DNA of 30,774 bases from Lysinibacillus pakistanensis (GCA_001312325.1 BBDJ01000043.1:1-30774); one strand, 5' to 3'. Positions 8,619 to 18,115 are shown, numbered from the stretch's first letter. Notes: generated by a model from the sequence alone, not told the origin. Numbers and translations are program-made.

Positions 8619-8808
8619 ATCTTCATTCAGCAGAATACCCCACCACTATAGGTGTTGAGATGAATACGGTTTTGGTTTCTTTTCAGGTGTGTCCAAACAC
8701 CTACTGAATGAAGATAATGCCTCCGGCGGATGTCGCGGATTTTCAAAGGAATGAATTGTGTAGGCACAATTCAAAATCCGGACGCAATTACGCCAAGGCG
8801 AAATTGAT
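8619..8808 (+). repeat. Dispersed structured repeat, copy 1 (leader of fatR-like gene)
   Basis: Bounded by ATCTTCATTCAGCA (8619-8632) and a 25-bp block (8784-8808) that both recur at 30614-30719. Internal symmetry is extensive: ATCTTCATTCAG (8619-8630) / CTGAATGAAGAT (8704-8715); AGGTGT (8685-8690) / ACACCT (8697-8702); CGGATTTT (8736-8743) / AAAATCCG (8773-8780) enclosing GAATTGTG (8753-8760) / CACAATTC (8765-8772); and the imperfect palindrome CAATT-CGCC / GGCG-AATTG (8785-8806). It lies between operator 1 and the GGAGG of the repressor gene, so it would be transcribed as a folded 5' leader. Confidence 0.8.
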
Positions 8809-8824
8809 TTGGAGGAAAATTAAT

Positions 8825-9393
8825 GTGACTACGAATAAGAGAGAGAATATAATGATAGCTTCCTTGATGCTGTTTACTGAGCGTGGTTATGATGCAACAA
8901 CTGTTCCAATGATTGCTGACAAGGCACAGGTTGGTGCTGGCACAATATATCGTTATTTTGAAAATAAAGAGGTGCTGCTCAATTCGTTGTATCGGGAATG
9001 TGTGGAACAACTATATCAAAGATTGACGGGGGATTTTCCTGTATCTGCCTCAGTTCGCGAACAGTTTCATCATTTGTTTCAGCGGTTAATCCATTTTGGT
9101 CAGGAACATAGAGAGAAGTTAACTTTTATTGATTCACATATGGAGCCAAGGATATTAGATGAAGAAAGCCAAAACAAGTTTTATGAGTGTTTAGGTTTTT
9201 TTACAGAAATTTATCATAGAAGGACAGCAGCAGGGAATTATCGTACAATTGCACCCGGATGCTCTAATTCCGATTTTTTTATGGCACGATTATTAAACTG
9301 TTTAAAGTGACACGAGATAGCGACTTGGAAGAATCTGCTGATTTGTTTGCTGGTATTGAGGAATGCTGCTGGAATGCCCTTAAAATTCATTGA
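8825..9393 (+). CDS. fatR: TetR repressor of CYP102, FatR/BscR/Bm3R1-like (two frameshifts)
   Basis: Reconstructed to 188 residues. The start is GTG 8825, 6 nt after GGAGGAAA at 8811-8818; the longer reading frame upstream only translates the repeat. Residues about 5-52 are the TetR DNA-binding domain (NIMIASLMLFTERGYDATT, IADKAQVGAGTIYRYFENK). Two T7 runs (9196-9202 and 9274-9280), each one base too long, garble the C-terminal ligand domain. Corrected, it reads ECLGFLQKF, IIEGQQQGIIVQLHPDALIP, PIFYGTIIKLFK and ends ECCWNALKIH at TGA 9391-9393. The gene sits directly before CYP102, as fatR/bscR does in B. subtilis and bm3R1 in B. megaterium (Priestia), and both genes carry the cognate palindrome. 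Known relatives are displaced by fatty acids; the same is inferred here. Confidence 0.88.
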
Positions 9394-9421
9394 CTTTTAA
9401 TTAGGTAGTTCTTATAAAATT

Positions 9422-9450
9422 GTACGGTAATAGAGTCACAATTACCGTAC
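9422..9450. promoter_or_regulatory. Inverted repeat upstream of CYP102 promoter region
   Basis: Perfect 10-bp inverted repeat GTACGGTAAT (9422-9431) / ATTACCGTAC (9441-9450) with a 9-nt spacer and no T run. It lies 11 bp before operator 2, so it is more likely a second regulator's site than a terminator. No regulator is assigned. Confidence 0.6.
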
Positions 9451-9461
9451 GATGTAACATG

Positions 9462-9481
9462 CGGAATGAACGTTCATTCCG
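9462..9481. promoter_or_regulatory. FatR/Bm3R1-type operator 2, CYP102 gene
   Basis: Perfect 20-bp palindrome CGGAATGAACGTTCATTCCG. It is identical, as I recall it, to the 20-bp operator bound by Bm3R1 upstream of CYP102A1 in B. megaterium. It lies about 25 bp before the CYP102 start codon and so close to its promoter. Confidence 0.92.
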
Positions 9482-9506
9482 ATTGAAAATAAGGAGGTAT
9501 AGTGTA

Positions 9507-12500
9507 ATGACAATAATGATTCCACAACCTAAAACATATGGACCATTGGGAAATATTCCACAAATGAATGCCAATACACCGTTCCAATCATTGATGAGTA
9601 TGGCTCAAAAACATGGTGAAATTTTTAGATTAAAGCTGCCGGTTGGTAATTTACTCATTGTCTCAGGTTATGAATTAATGAAAGAATTGGCCAACTCTCC
9701 GCGCTTTGGTAAAGTGGTCGAAAAAAACAGTATTGGAGAAGGTACGTACTTTAGGAGGAGATGGACTATTCACTTCAGAAACAAATGATCCAAACTGGCA
9801 CAAGGCTCATAATATTTTACTTCCAAGTTTTAGTAGGACAGCGATGCGTGGCTATTTTGATATGATGCTAGATTTAGCAATGCAGCTTATACAAAAATGG
9901 GAGCGATTAAATCCAGACGAAGAGGTCGATATTCCTGAGGATATGACGAGGCTCACACTTGACACAATTGCTTTATGTGGATTTAATTATCGCTTCAATA
10001 GCTTTTATCGAGAGGATTCTCATCCATTTGTAACAAGTATGGTTAGAGCATTGGATGAAGCACTGAATCAGGCTCAGCGACTAGGTATACAGGATAAATT
10101 AATGGTTAAGACAAGAAATCAGTTCAAGCAGGATATCGATTTTATGTTTTCGCAGGTGGATAAAATCATTGCCGAACGCAGAGCTAATGGCTCACAAGGA
10201 GAGAAGGATTTATTGTCTCATATGCTTCATGGCAAAGATTCTGAAACAGGAGAAACGTTGGAAGAGGAAAATATCCGGTATCAAATTATTACTTTTTTTA
10301 GTTGCTGGGCATGAGACGACAAGTGGTCTTCTTTCTTTCGCGATTTACTATTTACTAAACAATCCCGATAAACTACAAAAAGCATATGAAGAAATAGATA
10401 GTATTCTTACAGATCCAATTCCGACCTATGAGCAAGTTAAACAGCTTAAATATATCCGAATGATTTTAGATGAATCTTTACGTTTGTGGCCTACCGCTCC
10501 TGCATTCAATCTAGAAGTGAAGGAGGACACAGTATTAGCTGGTAAATATGATTTGAAAAAAAGGGGATCGGCTAACAGTGCTTATACCTCAGCTCCATCG
10601 AGATGTGACTGCATGGGGAGAGGATGCAGAATTGTTTCGGCCAGAGCGCTTTGAAGATCCAAGCAAAATTCCATTTGATGCATATAAACCATTTGGTCTT
10701 GGGCAGCGTGCTTGTATTGGACAACAGTTTGCTTTGCAAGAAGCAACACTTGTGCTAGGATTAATCCTTAAAAATTTTGAGCTAATTGATCATACGCAAT
10801 ATAAGCTAAATGTGAGGGAATCACTGACGGTGAAACCGAATGATTTTAAATTAAAGGTGCGTGCTCGTAAAAAACAAAAGAGGCATTTAACTGAAGCAAG
10901 TGGAAATATTTTGAGCACAGAGTCTAGGATAAAAAAAGATTGAGGAAAAAGTAATCGAAGCTCAACATAATACACCGCTATTAGTGTTATATGGCTCAGA
11001 TCTAGGGACAGCAGAGGGTTTGGCAAGAGAGCTTGCTGATGCTGGACGTGTTCAAGGCTTTCAAAGCAAGGTCGCATCTTTGAATGAATATACTGCTAAA
11101 CTTCCAACAGAAGGAATTGTTTATATTGTGACAGCATCGTACAACGGGCTACCACCTACGAATGCTAGTCAATTTGTTCAGTGGTTAAAGGAGGAACAGA
11201 TTGATTTAACGGGGGTTCGATATTGCATCTTTGGCTGCGGGGATCGCAACTGGGCGAGTACTTATCAAAAGGTGCCGATGCTAATTGATGAGCTAATGGT
11301 ATCTAAGGGAGCACAGCGTATAGTACCACTTGGGGAAGGAGATATGAATGGGGATTTTGAAACAAATGTCGAGAAGTGGCAGTATGAGCTATGGCCGGCT
11401 GTAATGCGGACAATGGGGCTAAAGATAAATGCAGAGGTGAATAAAATATCTCCTGCTCTATCCATGGAAGTTGTAGATCATCAGATAGAAGCACCACTTG
11501 CTAGAGCTTACAATGCCTTTAATGCGAGAATTGCCAAAAATCAAGAGCTGCGACGTAGTATAGAAGGAAGCACGCGTCATATAGAAATAAAATTGCCAGA
11601 GGGTGTCACATATCGTGAGGGTGATCATTTAGGAGTCCTTCCGCGAAATCGTCAGTCATTGGTGAATCGAGTACTACAACGTTTTCAATTGAATGGTAAT
11701 GATTATGTAATTTTAACTAAGACTGGTCTAAGTATGGCTCACCTGCCTCTAGATCAGCCAGTTAAATTATTCGAGCTACTAAGCACTAATGTTGAATTGC
11801 AAGAGGCGGCAACAAGGGCACAATTACGAGAACTGATTGCAACGACAGACTGTCCACCTCATAAGAAGGAGCTAGAAGCTTTACTGGAGGAACAGGCCTA
11901 TCATCAAAAAAATATTGAAGAAGCGGATATCGATGCTTGATTTGTTAGAGCAATATGAAGCTTGTGAAATGACATTTGAACGTTTTTTTAGAGCTCCTGC
12001 CACCACTTAAAGTGAGGTATTATTCAATTTCAAGTTCACCTACAATACAACCAAAACAGCCTAGTATTACAGTTAGTGTAGTAAGGGGGGCAGCGTGGAG
12101 CGGCAAAACTGAGTATCGAGGAGTTGCATCTAACTTTTTGGCTGAAACAACGGTTGGAGATTCAATTGTTATGTTCATTCGTGCACAACAATCAGATTTT
12201 CAGTTGCCCACTAATCCTGCCATCCCTATTATTATGGTAGGACCAGGTGTTGGAATTGCACCCTTCCGAGGATTTTTACAAGCACGACATATGTTGAAGA
12301 ATAAAGGCGAACAGCTTGGTGAAGCTATTCTTTACTTTGGCTGTCGTAATGAATCAGACGATATTTATGTCGAAGAGTTAGAGCATTACGAGCAAGAAGG
12401 GATTGTAAAGGTTTATAAGGCTTATTCACGAAAAGATGGGCAGTCGAAGGAATATGTGCAGCATCTAATGGGGCAGACTGAACGTGCACAGGAGCTCATT

Positions 12501-12695
12501 AAAGTACTAGATCAAAATGGGCATTTCTATATATGTGGAGATGGTAGTAAAATGGCTCCAGATGTTGAACGCACATTACTTATGGCTTACCAAGTAGTTC
12601 ATGATGTCAATGAGTCTGCAGCGAAGCAATGGCTAGCTGGGCTTAAAGAACAAGGGCGTTACGCAATGGATGTATGGGCAGGTAGTAACCAATAG
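9507..12695 (+). CDS. cypB: Self-sufficient cytochrome P450/NADPH-P450 reductase CYP102A (six frameshifts)
   Basis: Soluble fusion enzyme that hydroxylates fatty acids near the omega end using NADPH. It reconstructs to 1060 residues, close to B. subtilis CypB/CypD and P450 BM3. The P450 domain has GDGLFTSET, the I-helix oxygen motif [15 protein letters not shown] (ExxR) and the heme loop [12 protein letters not shown] with the cysteine ligand. The reductase part has the FMN loop [22 protein letters not shown] (FAD), [13 protein letters not shown] (NADPH) and a C-terminal [11 protein letters not shown] 9507 follows AAGGAGG. Six runs are each one base too long: 9721-9727, 10293-10299, 10556-10562, 10931-10937, 11906-11912 and 11983-11989. 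The positions of BM3 R47 and Y51 hold G and I, as in the B. subtilis-type enzymes. Probably repressed by the upstream FatR-like protein. The symbol is by similarity; cypD is equally possible. Confidence 0.93.
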
Positions 12696-12744
12696 CTGCT
12701 AATAGTAAAATAAAAAAACATGATCCTAATGAGAGGTAAATAAT

Positions 12745-13310
12745 ATGAACCGACATTTTTTTTATTGCCGTTCCACTTCCGTTATCTATTAAAACTGCTC
12801 TTAAAGAAAAATGTGAAATGCTAAAAACCAATTTGCATTTTAAACGGTGGGTTCATCTGGAGGATTATCACATTACACTAGCTTTTTTTAGGGAATGCAG
12901 ATCTAGAGCAATTACAAATAGTATTAGATGAAATAAAGGAAAGCCTAAGGAAGCTTCCATCATTCGAGTTAAAAATTCGAGGATTAGACATTTTTGGTAG
13001 AAAAGAATATCCAAGAATTTTATGGGCTAGTATTTTTGAATCTCAGCCATTAAATAATGTGAGAGACATTGTATACAAGGAATGTGTAAAGGCAGGATTT
13101 GATTTAGATAATAAACCTTTTGTTCCACACATAACAGTAGCAAGAAAATGGAATGAAACTCACGGTAAAATGCCTATTGAATTAGTGATGACTGAAGAAC
13201 TGGAGCTTCCAAAGTTTTTAGTAGAAGAAGTGGTGCTATATGAAACAAAATTTGAGGAAATTCCAAAATATCATCGAAAGGCTGTCATTCGTTTAGATGA
13301 CCTGTCTTGA
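12745..13310 (+). CDS. thpR: RNA 2',3'-cyclic phosphodiesterase, ThpR/LigT-like (two frameshifts)
   Basis: Reconstructed to 187 residues, the usual size of the 2H phosphoesterase LigT/ThpR family. Both catalytic H-x-T-x motifs are present: HITL in YHITLAFLGN and HITV in PFVPHITVARKW. The enzyme hydrolyses RNA 2',3'-cyclic phosphates in the cytoplasm; its physiological role in Bacillales is not well settled. ATG 12745 follows GAGAGG. Two T runs (12756-12763 and 12883-12889) are each one base too long, which hides the N-terminal half including the first motif. It begins 49 bp after CYP102 without an obvious terminator between them, so read-through from CYP102 is possible. Confidence 0.87.
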
Positions 13311-13336
13311 CAGTTGAAATAAATTCAATACCCATA

Positions 13337-13374
13337 GCTCATAACCTTAATTTAAGGTTTATGAGCTTTTTTTA
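13337..13374 (+). terminator. Terminator after thpR
   Basis: Stem AGCTCATA-ACCTT / AAGGTTTATGAGCT, then a T7 run. Nearly the same stem as the tRNA-operon terminator at 1711-1751. Confidence 0.9.
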
Positions 13375-13443
13375 ATATTTAGTTCACCCTCCGTTCATTT
13401 AAGAATTTTAAGCTTAGGGTATTAAAAGAATGGAGCGTTTAAT

Positions 13444-14483
13444 ATGAATCTTGCCTGGAAAGAAATTAAGAAAAATAAAGGGAGGTTTTTAATATTAGGC
13501 TCAATTGTTTTTCTTGTTAGTTTTTTTTAACTTTTATTATTTCTGGCTTGGCCAATGGATTATCAGAGGATAATGCCGCTTTAATTAAAGATTTACCACA
13601 GGGGCAATTTTATATGGAAGAAGATGCAGATCAAACTTATAATCTTTCAAAGATAGATCGTAGCATTCAAAATGAAATATTGAGCAATGAAAAAAAATGC
13701 TGTAGCTTTTTCGATACAAATGGGCTTTTTAAATGATAAGGACAATAAGCAGCAAAGCGTTGCCTTTACTACTGCTACGGCATCACCGTTATTTGCTAAT
13801 GTGAAGCATGGGGAAGTAATTTTAGATAGTTCTTTAAAAGACAAAGGAATTAAAGTAGGAGATACATTAACAAATAATCAATTTAATGACAAGTTTGTTG
13901 TCAAGGAATTTGTAGAGAAAAAAAAATATAGTCATGCCCCAGTCGCTTATATAAATAAAGAAGATTATCAGGAAATATATCGCGTTGATGAAATGCAATT
14001 GATTTTCGTACCAAATGGAGATTCTTCAAAAGAATATACTGGATTACATTCATTCTCGAATAGAGAATTTCTTCAAACAATTCCAAGCTATAACGCGGAA
14101 CAAATGTCTTTAAATATGATTGTATGGTTTTTAATAGTCATTAGTGGGATGCTATTTGCGATCTTTTTCTATATGATGAATGTCCAAAAAAATCGGCTTG
14201 TATGGAATCTTAAAGGCCATTGGTTTGAAAACAAGCAAATTATTCAAAATGATATGGATACAGATGGCTATCATTACAGTGATTTCACTCATTTTGTCTG
14301 TGGGCTTAAGTCAGGCATTTAATATAATATCGCCAAAAGAAATGCCATTTACTTTAACGATTACTACAACCATTCAATTATCCATTGTGTTTTTAATTAT
14401 TGGATTTATTGGTGCTACAATTTCAGGAATGCAAATTAAAAAAAGTTGAACCATTACAAGCGATACAGCAAGGAGAGGCTTAA
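13444..14483 (+). CDS. FtsX-type ABC transporter permease (four frameshifts)
   Basis: Reconstructed to about 344 residues. It has an N-terminal membrane helix (FLILGSIVFLVSF...TFIISG), an extracellular domain of about 180 residues and three C-terminal helices (MIVWFLIVISGMLFAIFFYMM, IWIQMAIITVISLILSVGL, IQLSIVFLIIGFIGATISGM), the MacB/FtsX four-helix plan. Lesions: T8 13521-13528 (two too many or one too few), A8 13690-13697, A7 14186-14192 and A7 14438-14444 (one too many each). Corrected, the helix-linking region reads IGLYGILKAIGLKTSK, the typical FtsX coupling segment, and the protein ends QAIQQGEA at TAA 14481-14483. ATG 13444 follows GGAG. The ATPase gene starts one base after this stop. 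Such pairs export peptides or lipoproteins or work as mechanotransmitters; the substrate is unknown. Confidence 0.88.
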
Positions 14484-14484
14484 T

Positions 14485-15171
14485 ATGACTTTATTAAAAA
14501 TCAAAGGAGTTAGAAAAACATTTACAAATGGGGAGATAGAGGAAGAAATACTTAAGGGAATAAATCTTTCTCTAAAAGAAGGAGAAGTAACGGCAATGGT
14601 TGGTGCTTCTGGATCTGGTAAGAGTACGCTTCTAACAATAGCTGCTGGACTTCAACCTACATCAGATGGGCAAGTTATCTTTGAGGGGGAAAATATGTCC
14701 ATCATGAGTTCTGAAGAGGTTCGAAAAGTACGAGCAAGCAAATTCGGGTTTGTTTTTCAGTTTGCCTATCTTGTACCATTTCTTACAGTTGAGGAGCAGC
14801 TACAGTTAATGCTAGACGTTTCAGAAACTAAATTAAAGAAGCAGGAACAAAAAAATGAAGTGAATCGAATACTTAAATTAGTAGGGATGGATCATCGAAA
14901 AATGGCTTATCCTTCCTCCTTGTCAGGTGGAGAGAGGCAACGAGTTGCAATTGCCCGGGCAATTATTCATAAACCAAAAGTTCTATTCGCAGATGAGCCA
15001 ACAGCAAGCTTAGATTCAAAAAAATCAGAGGAGGTTATGTTACTAATTAGAGATTTAACTAAAACATTAAACATTACTACTTTAATGGTGACACACGATG
15101 AAGAAATGCTTGTTTATACGGATCGTATTATTAAAATGAGTGACGGTGTTATTTTGCAAGATGTTATTTAG
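14485..15171 (+). CDS. ABC transporter ATP-binding protein, MacB/LolD type
   Basis: Intact, 228 residues. Walker A GASGSGKS (40-47), Q-loop Q92, signature LSGGERQR (146-153), Walker B VLFADEP (166-172) and the switch histidine in VTHDEE are all present. The start is ATG 14485, not the upstream codon at 14446, because AAGGAGAGG precedes it and it directly follows the permease stop (TAAT-ATG), suggesting translational coupling. It is the energy-providing partner of the FtsX-type permease. It contains one A7 run that is in frame, showing that not every run of seven here is an error. Confidence 0.95.
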   Translation: MTLLKIKGVRKTFTNGEIEEEILKGINLSLKEGEVTAMVGASGSGKSTLLTIAAGLQPTSDGQVIFEGENMSIMSSEEVRKVRASKFGFVFQFAYLVPFLTVEEQLQLMLDVSETKLKKQEQKNEVNRILKLVGMDHRKMAYPSSLSGGERQRVAIARAIIHKPKVLFADEPTASLDSKKSEEVMLLIRDLTKTLNITTLMVTHDEEMLVYTDRIIKMSDGVILQDVI

Positions 15172-15200
15172 ATTAAAGGATAAAAAGCCATAACCATGTA

Positions 15201-15246
15201 AAAGTCGATTTGCCACAAAAAAACGTGATGCAAATCGATTTTTTTG
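15201..15246 (+). terminator. Terminator of the ABC operon
   Basis: Stem TCGATTTGC (15205-15213) / GCAAATCGA (15230-15238), extended by CAC/GTG, then a T7 run. Confidence 0.9.
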
Positions 15247-15445
15247 TTTTCAAATCAAACAACATATAAAGTGAATTTTTCAGTACCCTCTGTTTTTTTG
15301 GGAGGTGGTGTTTTGATAAACAGGCACTTCTCGATAATATGGAGTTTTTTTCCGTTAATGATAGATTTTTTTTATAAGTCTAGTGTTAAGTTACCAAATC
15401 ACCAAACAAAAGAAGCATATTGTAGAAGGAAGGAGGTGATTTGAC

Positions 15446-15730
15446 ATGGCGTTTGTTATTGCCTTATTGATTGTATTAGCAGGTTTAATAGCAGTATTCC
15501 AATTAAGTGAGGGAAGGTCAGAAAAAGGAAAATATATCGTTTGGGGCATTATTACAATGATTATATTTGCACCATTTCTATCTTTCTTAATTGGCGTAAC
15601 GTTTGGAATGATGGCTAGAAATGGTTGGGCTATATCGATGATGATGTTTTTATCTCCTGTTATTTTTGTTATAGGACTTATTATATTACTATTAGGTATA
15701 TATAAGAACAATGAAGAGGAGCATAAATAA
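15446..15730 (+). CDS. Small membrane protein, unknown function
   Basis: 94 residues, intact, preceded by GGAGGTGATTTGAC before ATG 15446. Three hydrophobic segments are visible: residues 2-19, about 31-53 and about 63-86, separated by a charged loop (EGRSEKGKY) and ending in a charged tail (KNNEEEHK). I do not recognise the family. The gene stands alone between the ABC operon terminator and the convergent SDR gene. Confidence 0.75.
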   Translation: MAFVIALLIVLAGLIAVFQLSEGRSEKGKYIVWGIITMIIFAPFLSFLIGVTFGMMARNGWAISMMMFLSPVIFVIGLIILLLGIYKNNEEEHK

Positions 15731-15792
15731 CTAGCTATTTATCTCTTAAATGGGGTTAATTCGTTCAGTGTTTTCGTTATCTTAACTAACAA

Positions 15793-15934
15793 GGTAAAAA
15801 ACCGCGAGACTCCTATGGATTGTTTTTGCGATAAAATATAAATTGTAAATGGAATATATAGCGAAAGAGACATAAGCCTCCGATCCCATATTCTTTTCAC
15901 TCGTTTTTTTGAAAAGCATAGCGGTTTTTTTACC
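15793..15934. repeat. Long-range inverted repeat downstream of the SDR gene
   Basis: GGTAAAAAACCGC (15793-15805) pairs with GCGGTTTTTTTACC (15921-15934) apart from one extra base in the T run, enclosing about 115 nt. The interior (for example CGCGAGACTCC) is not coding. It could be a degenerate mobile or dispersed repeat. Confidence 0.5.
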
Positions 15935-15945
15935 CTTTAAAATGT

Positions 15946-16756
15946 TTATGTTAATCGTGCATTTCGACTTACTTTACAGACCATTCTCATTAACACCCGG
16001 TGTAACGAAGGGAATAGTGTAAAGACAATATCCATTGTTTTACGCATTGGCATTGGACAAATAATTGGCTTATTTTTGTGCACTCCTGCAATAGCGATTT
16101 TTGCTAATTGCTGTGGTGACATCATTTTTTTGCTTTTTCAATTGCTTGGACATCGCTGTTTTGTCAATATTAATAGCTGTTGCTTTATCAAAAATAGGTG
16201 TATCAACAAAAGTTGGGCATAAGGTGCTTACCTTGACACCATATTCCTCTGCCTCATAGTGAAGTGATGTTGTTAAACCTACAACAGCATGCTTTGTGGT
16301 TGAGTATGCAGCAGAAATGGGAGATGGCCCTAATCCTGCTGCTGATGACGTATTGATAATATGTCCAAATCCTTGCTCTTTCATGATTTGATAGCCAACT
16401 TGTGTACCATAAACAACGCCCCATAAATTTATATCCACAATGTCTTGCCATTTGCCTATCGACATATCATAAATTTCACCATACATTGCTATACCAGCGT
16501 TATTGAATAAATAATCTAATCTTTGAAATTCCTTATATACATTTGTAATAACATGTTCAACACTTTTGTAATCGGTTACATTCAATTCAACAAATCTAGC
16601 ATTTGAGGCATCTTTATTTAGTTCTGCCTCTAGAAGATACCCATCTTGTTTGTTGATATCTGCAATAAATACAAATACATGACGATCTACTAGCTCTTTA
16701 CAGATAGCCTTCCCTATACCTGATACACCACCAGTAACAATCGCAACCTTTCTCAT
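15946..16756 (-). CDS. Short-chain dehydrogenase/reductase (one frameshift)
   Basis: Reconstructed to 269 residues. NAD(P) motif TGGVSGIGKA at the N terminus, NNAG, catalytic S in INTSSAAG, and Y-x-x-x-K in YSTTKHA, typical of classical SDRs. A T7 run at 16125-16131 (one base too many) diverts the C terminus; corrected, it continues KMMSPQQLAKIAIAGVHKNK and ends SRNARLT at stop 15946-15948. I chose ATG 16756 because AGAGGTG lies 7 nt before it; ATG 16762 is the alternative. It is the third gene of the operon tetR - SGNH hydrolase - SDR, 24 nt after the hydrolase stop. The substrate is unknown; the lipolytic neighbour hints at lipid-derived alcohols or ketones. Confidence 0.9.
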
Positions 16757-16780
16757 AGTCATCACCTCTCGTATGAATTT

Positions 16781-17479
16781 CTAATGAACAGTGACTTCCT
16801 GCAATAGAAGCTGTTCAATTACAGTTGTGTATTCATCCACGACTAGTTCAGCTCCTTTACTATTTAAATGAACACCATCCAAAGTAAAATGTAGCCCTCT
16901 TTTTTGAGATAATCGATCAATTCGCAAAGGATTTTTATAAAACAGTACATCTTTCATCACTTTCAGAACATTAGTGTTAATATAATCTGAGCTATTAACT
17001 TGTTCCAAGTGACTTTCAAAAACCTTTTGCATATTTAAAAAAAACTAACATTTGCATACTTAGAAGAGATAGAATGAATAATGGAGGAAAGCTCTTTTAA
17101 TTCCATATTTGAAGCATTTCTTATTTCCTCTCCTACTAAAGCTGGTGTTACTAAAACTACATGTTTCGAAGATGCTAAAATCATTTCTAAAACATTTATA
17201 TAGTTTTCTTTAAATTCTTGATGATCTTCTGTTACTGGCTGTGCCTGCACTTTCAAAAGCTTGGCATAAACATCATTAACACCAATCCAAAGAAAGCTAA
17301 GGTCATAATAACTAGCTAGTTTCGATTTCTCTAATCGGTTCTGTAGGCTTTTAACTGTTTCGCCTGGTTTACCAAGATTATCAAATTCAAAATGTGGATG
17401 TTTCGCTGTTAGTTGTTTAAAAAAATGAAACCCCCGGTCGTCCTTCTGTCAAGCTATCTCCTATACAGGCAATTTTCAT
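16781..17479 (-). CDS. SGNH/GDSL-family hydrolase (two frameshifts)
   Basis: Reconstructed to about 231 residues. Block I is IGDSLTEG (nucleophile Ser), block III is GVND and block V is DGVHLN with the catalytic Asp and His: a complete SGNH esterase/lipase set. No signal peptide, so cytoplasmic. Lesions: A7 at 17419-17425 (one too many) just after block I, and A8 at 17037-17044 (two too many or one too few). ATG 17479 is preceded by AAAGGGGGG and its first base directly follows the TAA stop of the upstream TetR gene (TAAATG), so the two are likely translationally coupled. Confidence 0.88.
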
Positions 17480-18080
17480 TTATATCCCCCCTTTTTTTTG
17501 ATTTCTTTTAAAAAAAATGGTAATTGCTTGTTGAAAAAGTGGCTCTAACTCTTTAAGCTCTTGAGTATTTGTAAGCTGGCATAAGCCTCCTAGCCAAGTG
17601 CCTATTAGAATTGTCCATTCATCAATATTTCCATTAAAAAAATTCCTCTCTATCAATTCCTTCTTGAAGTATTGCGCGATAAGCACCCATCGGTACAACC
17701 GCTAAATTGAATAATTGCTGTATAGATTCAGGGCTAGATTTGGGATTGGCAGCTAGTTCTTGCCCCGATCTTAATAAAGGTGTTTGGTAATGATAGAGAA
17801 CGTGCATAGCCATGCCATATAATTTTTCTGTTGCCGTGGAGTAGGTAATTTCCTTTTCCAGCCATTTGCTATGCCAATCTTGCATTGTTTGTTGCGCTAA
17901 AAGAACAAAAAGCTTTTCTTTGTTTTCAAAATGGTAGTAAATATGTCCTTTACTATAGCCTGAAGCGGTTGAAATATCTCCAACTGATGTTTGATTATAG
18001 CCTTTTTGAGAAAACAAACTAACCGCATGTTCCATAATTTCAACTTTTGCTTTCTCGCTATCATAACGTCTTTTGCTCAA
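17480..18080 (-). CDS. TetR family regulator (one frameshift)
   Basis: Reconstructed to 199 residues. TTG 18080 is the likely start, 7 nt after AAGGAG. The helix-turn-helix spans about residues 10-55 (IMEHAVSLFSQKGYNQTS, ISTASGYSKGHIYYHFENK). A run at 17636-17642 (one base too many) causes an early stop after REEFF; corrected, it continues NGNIDEWTILIGTWLGGL to TAA 17480-17482. First gene of the operon with the SGNH hydrolase and SDR, so it probably controls both plus itself. A palindrome-like site GAACGACCGTTC lies about 25 bp upstream. It has the form of YfiR-like regulators; the ligand is unknown. Confidence 0.9.
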
Positions 18081-18103
18081 GAATTTTCTCCTTTTTAATA
18101 TTT

Positions 18104-18115
18104 GAACGACCGTTC
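18104..18115. promoter_or_regulatory. Probable autoregulatory operator of the TetR operon
   Basis: Near-perfect palindrome GAACGACCGTTC just upstream of the TTG start and RBS of the TetR gene, where a repressor would block transcription. Confidence 0.6.

Noticed and set aside
8708..8824. N-terminal extension of the FatR-like repressor from ATG 8708
   Set aside because: This stretch is the dispersed repeat; the good RBS and the start of TetR homology point to GTG 8825.
9706..12695. Five or six separate P450 or reductase genes
   Set aside because: Consecutive fragments join in the order and length of one CYP102A protein when single bases in homopolymers are removed.
9507..15171. Biosynthetic gene cluster around the P450
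   Set aside because: CYP102A is a stand-alone fatty-acid hydroxylase and the neighbours (RNA phosphodiesterase, FtsX-type ABC pair) give no scaffold-making enzyme.
15244..15444. 66-codon frame before the small membrane protein
   Set aside because: Begins in the T run of a terminator, has no RBS, and the true gene at 15446 has a strong one.
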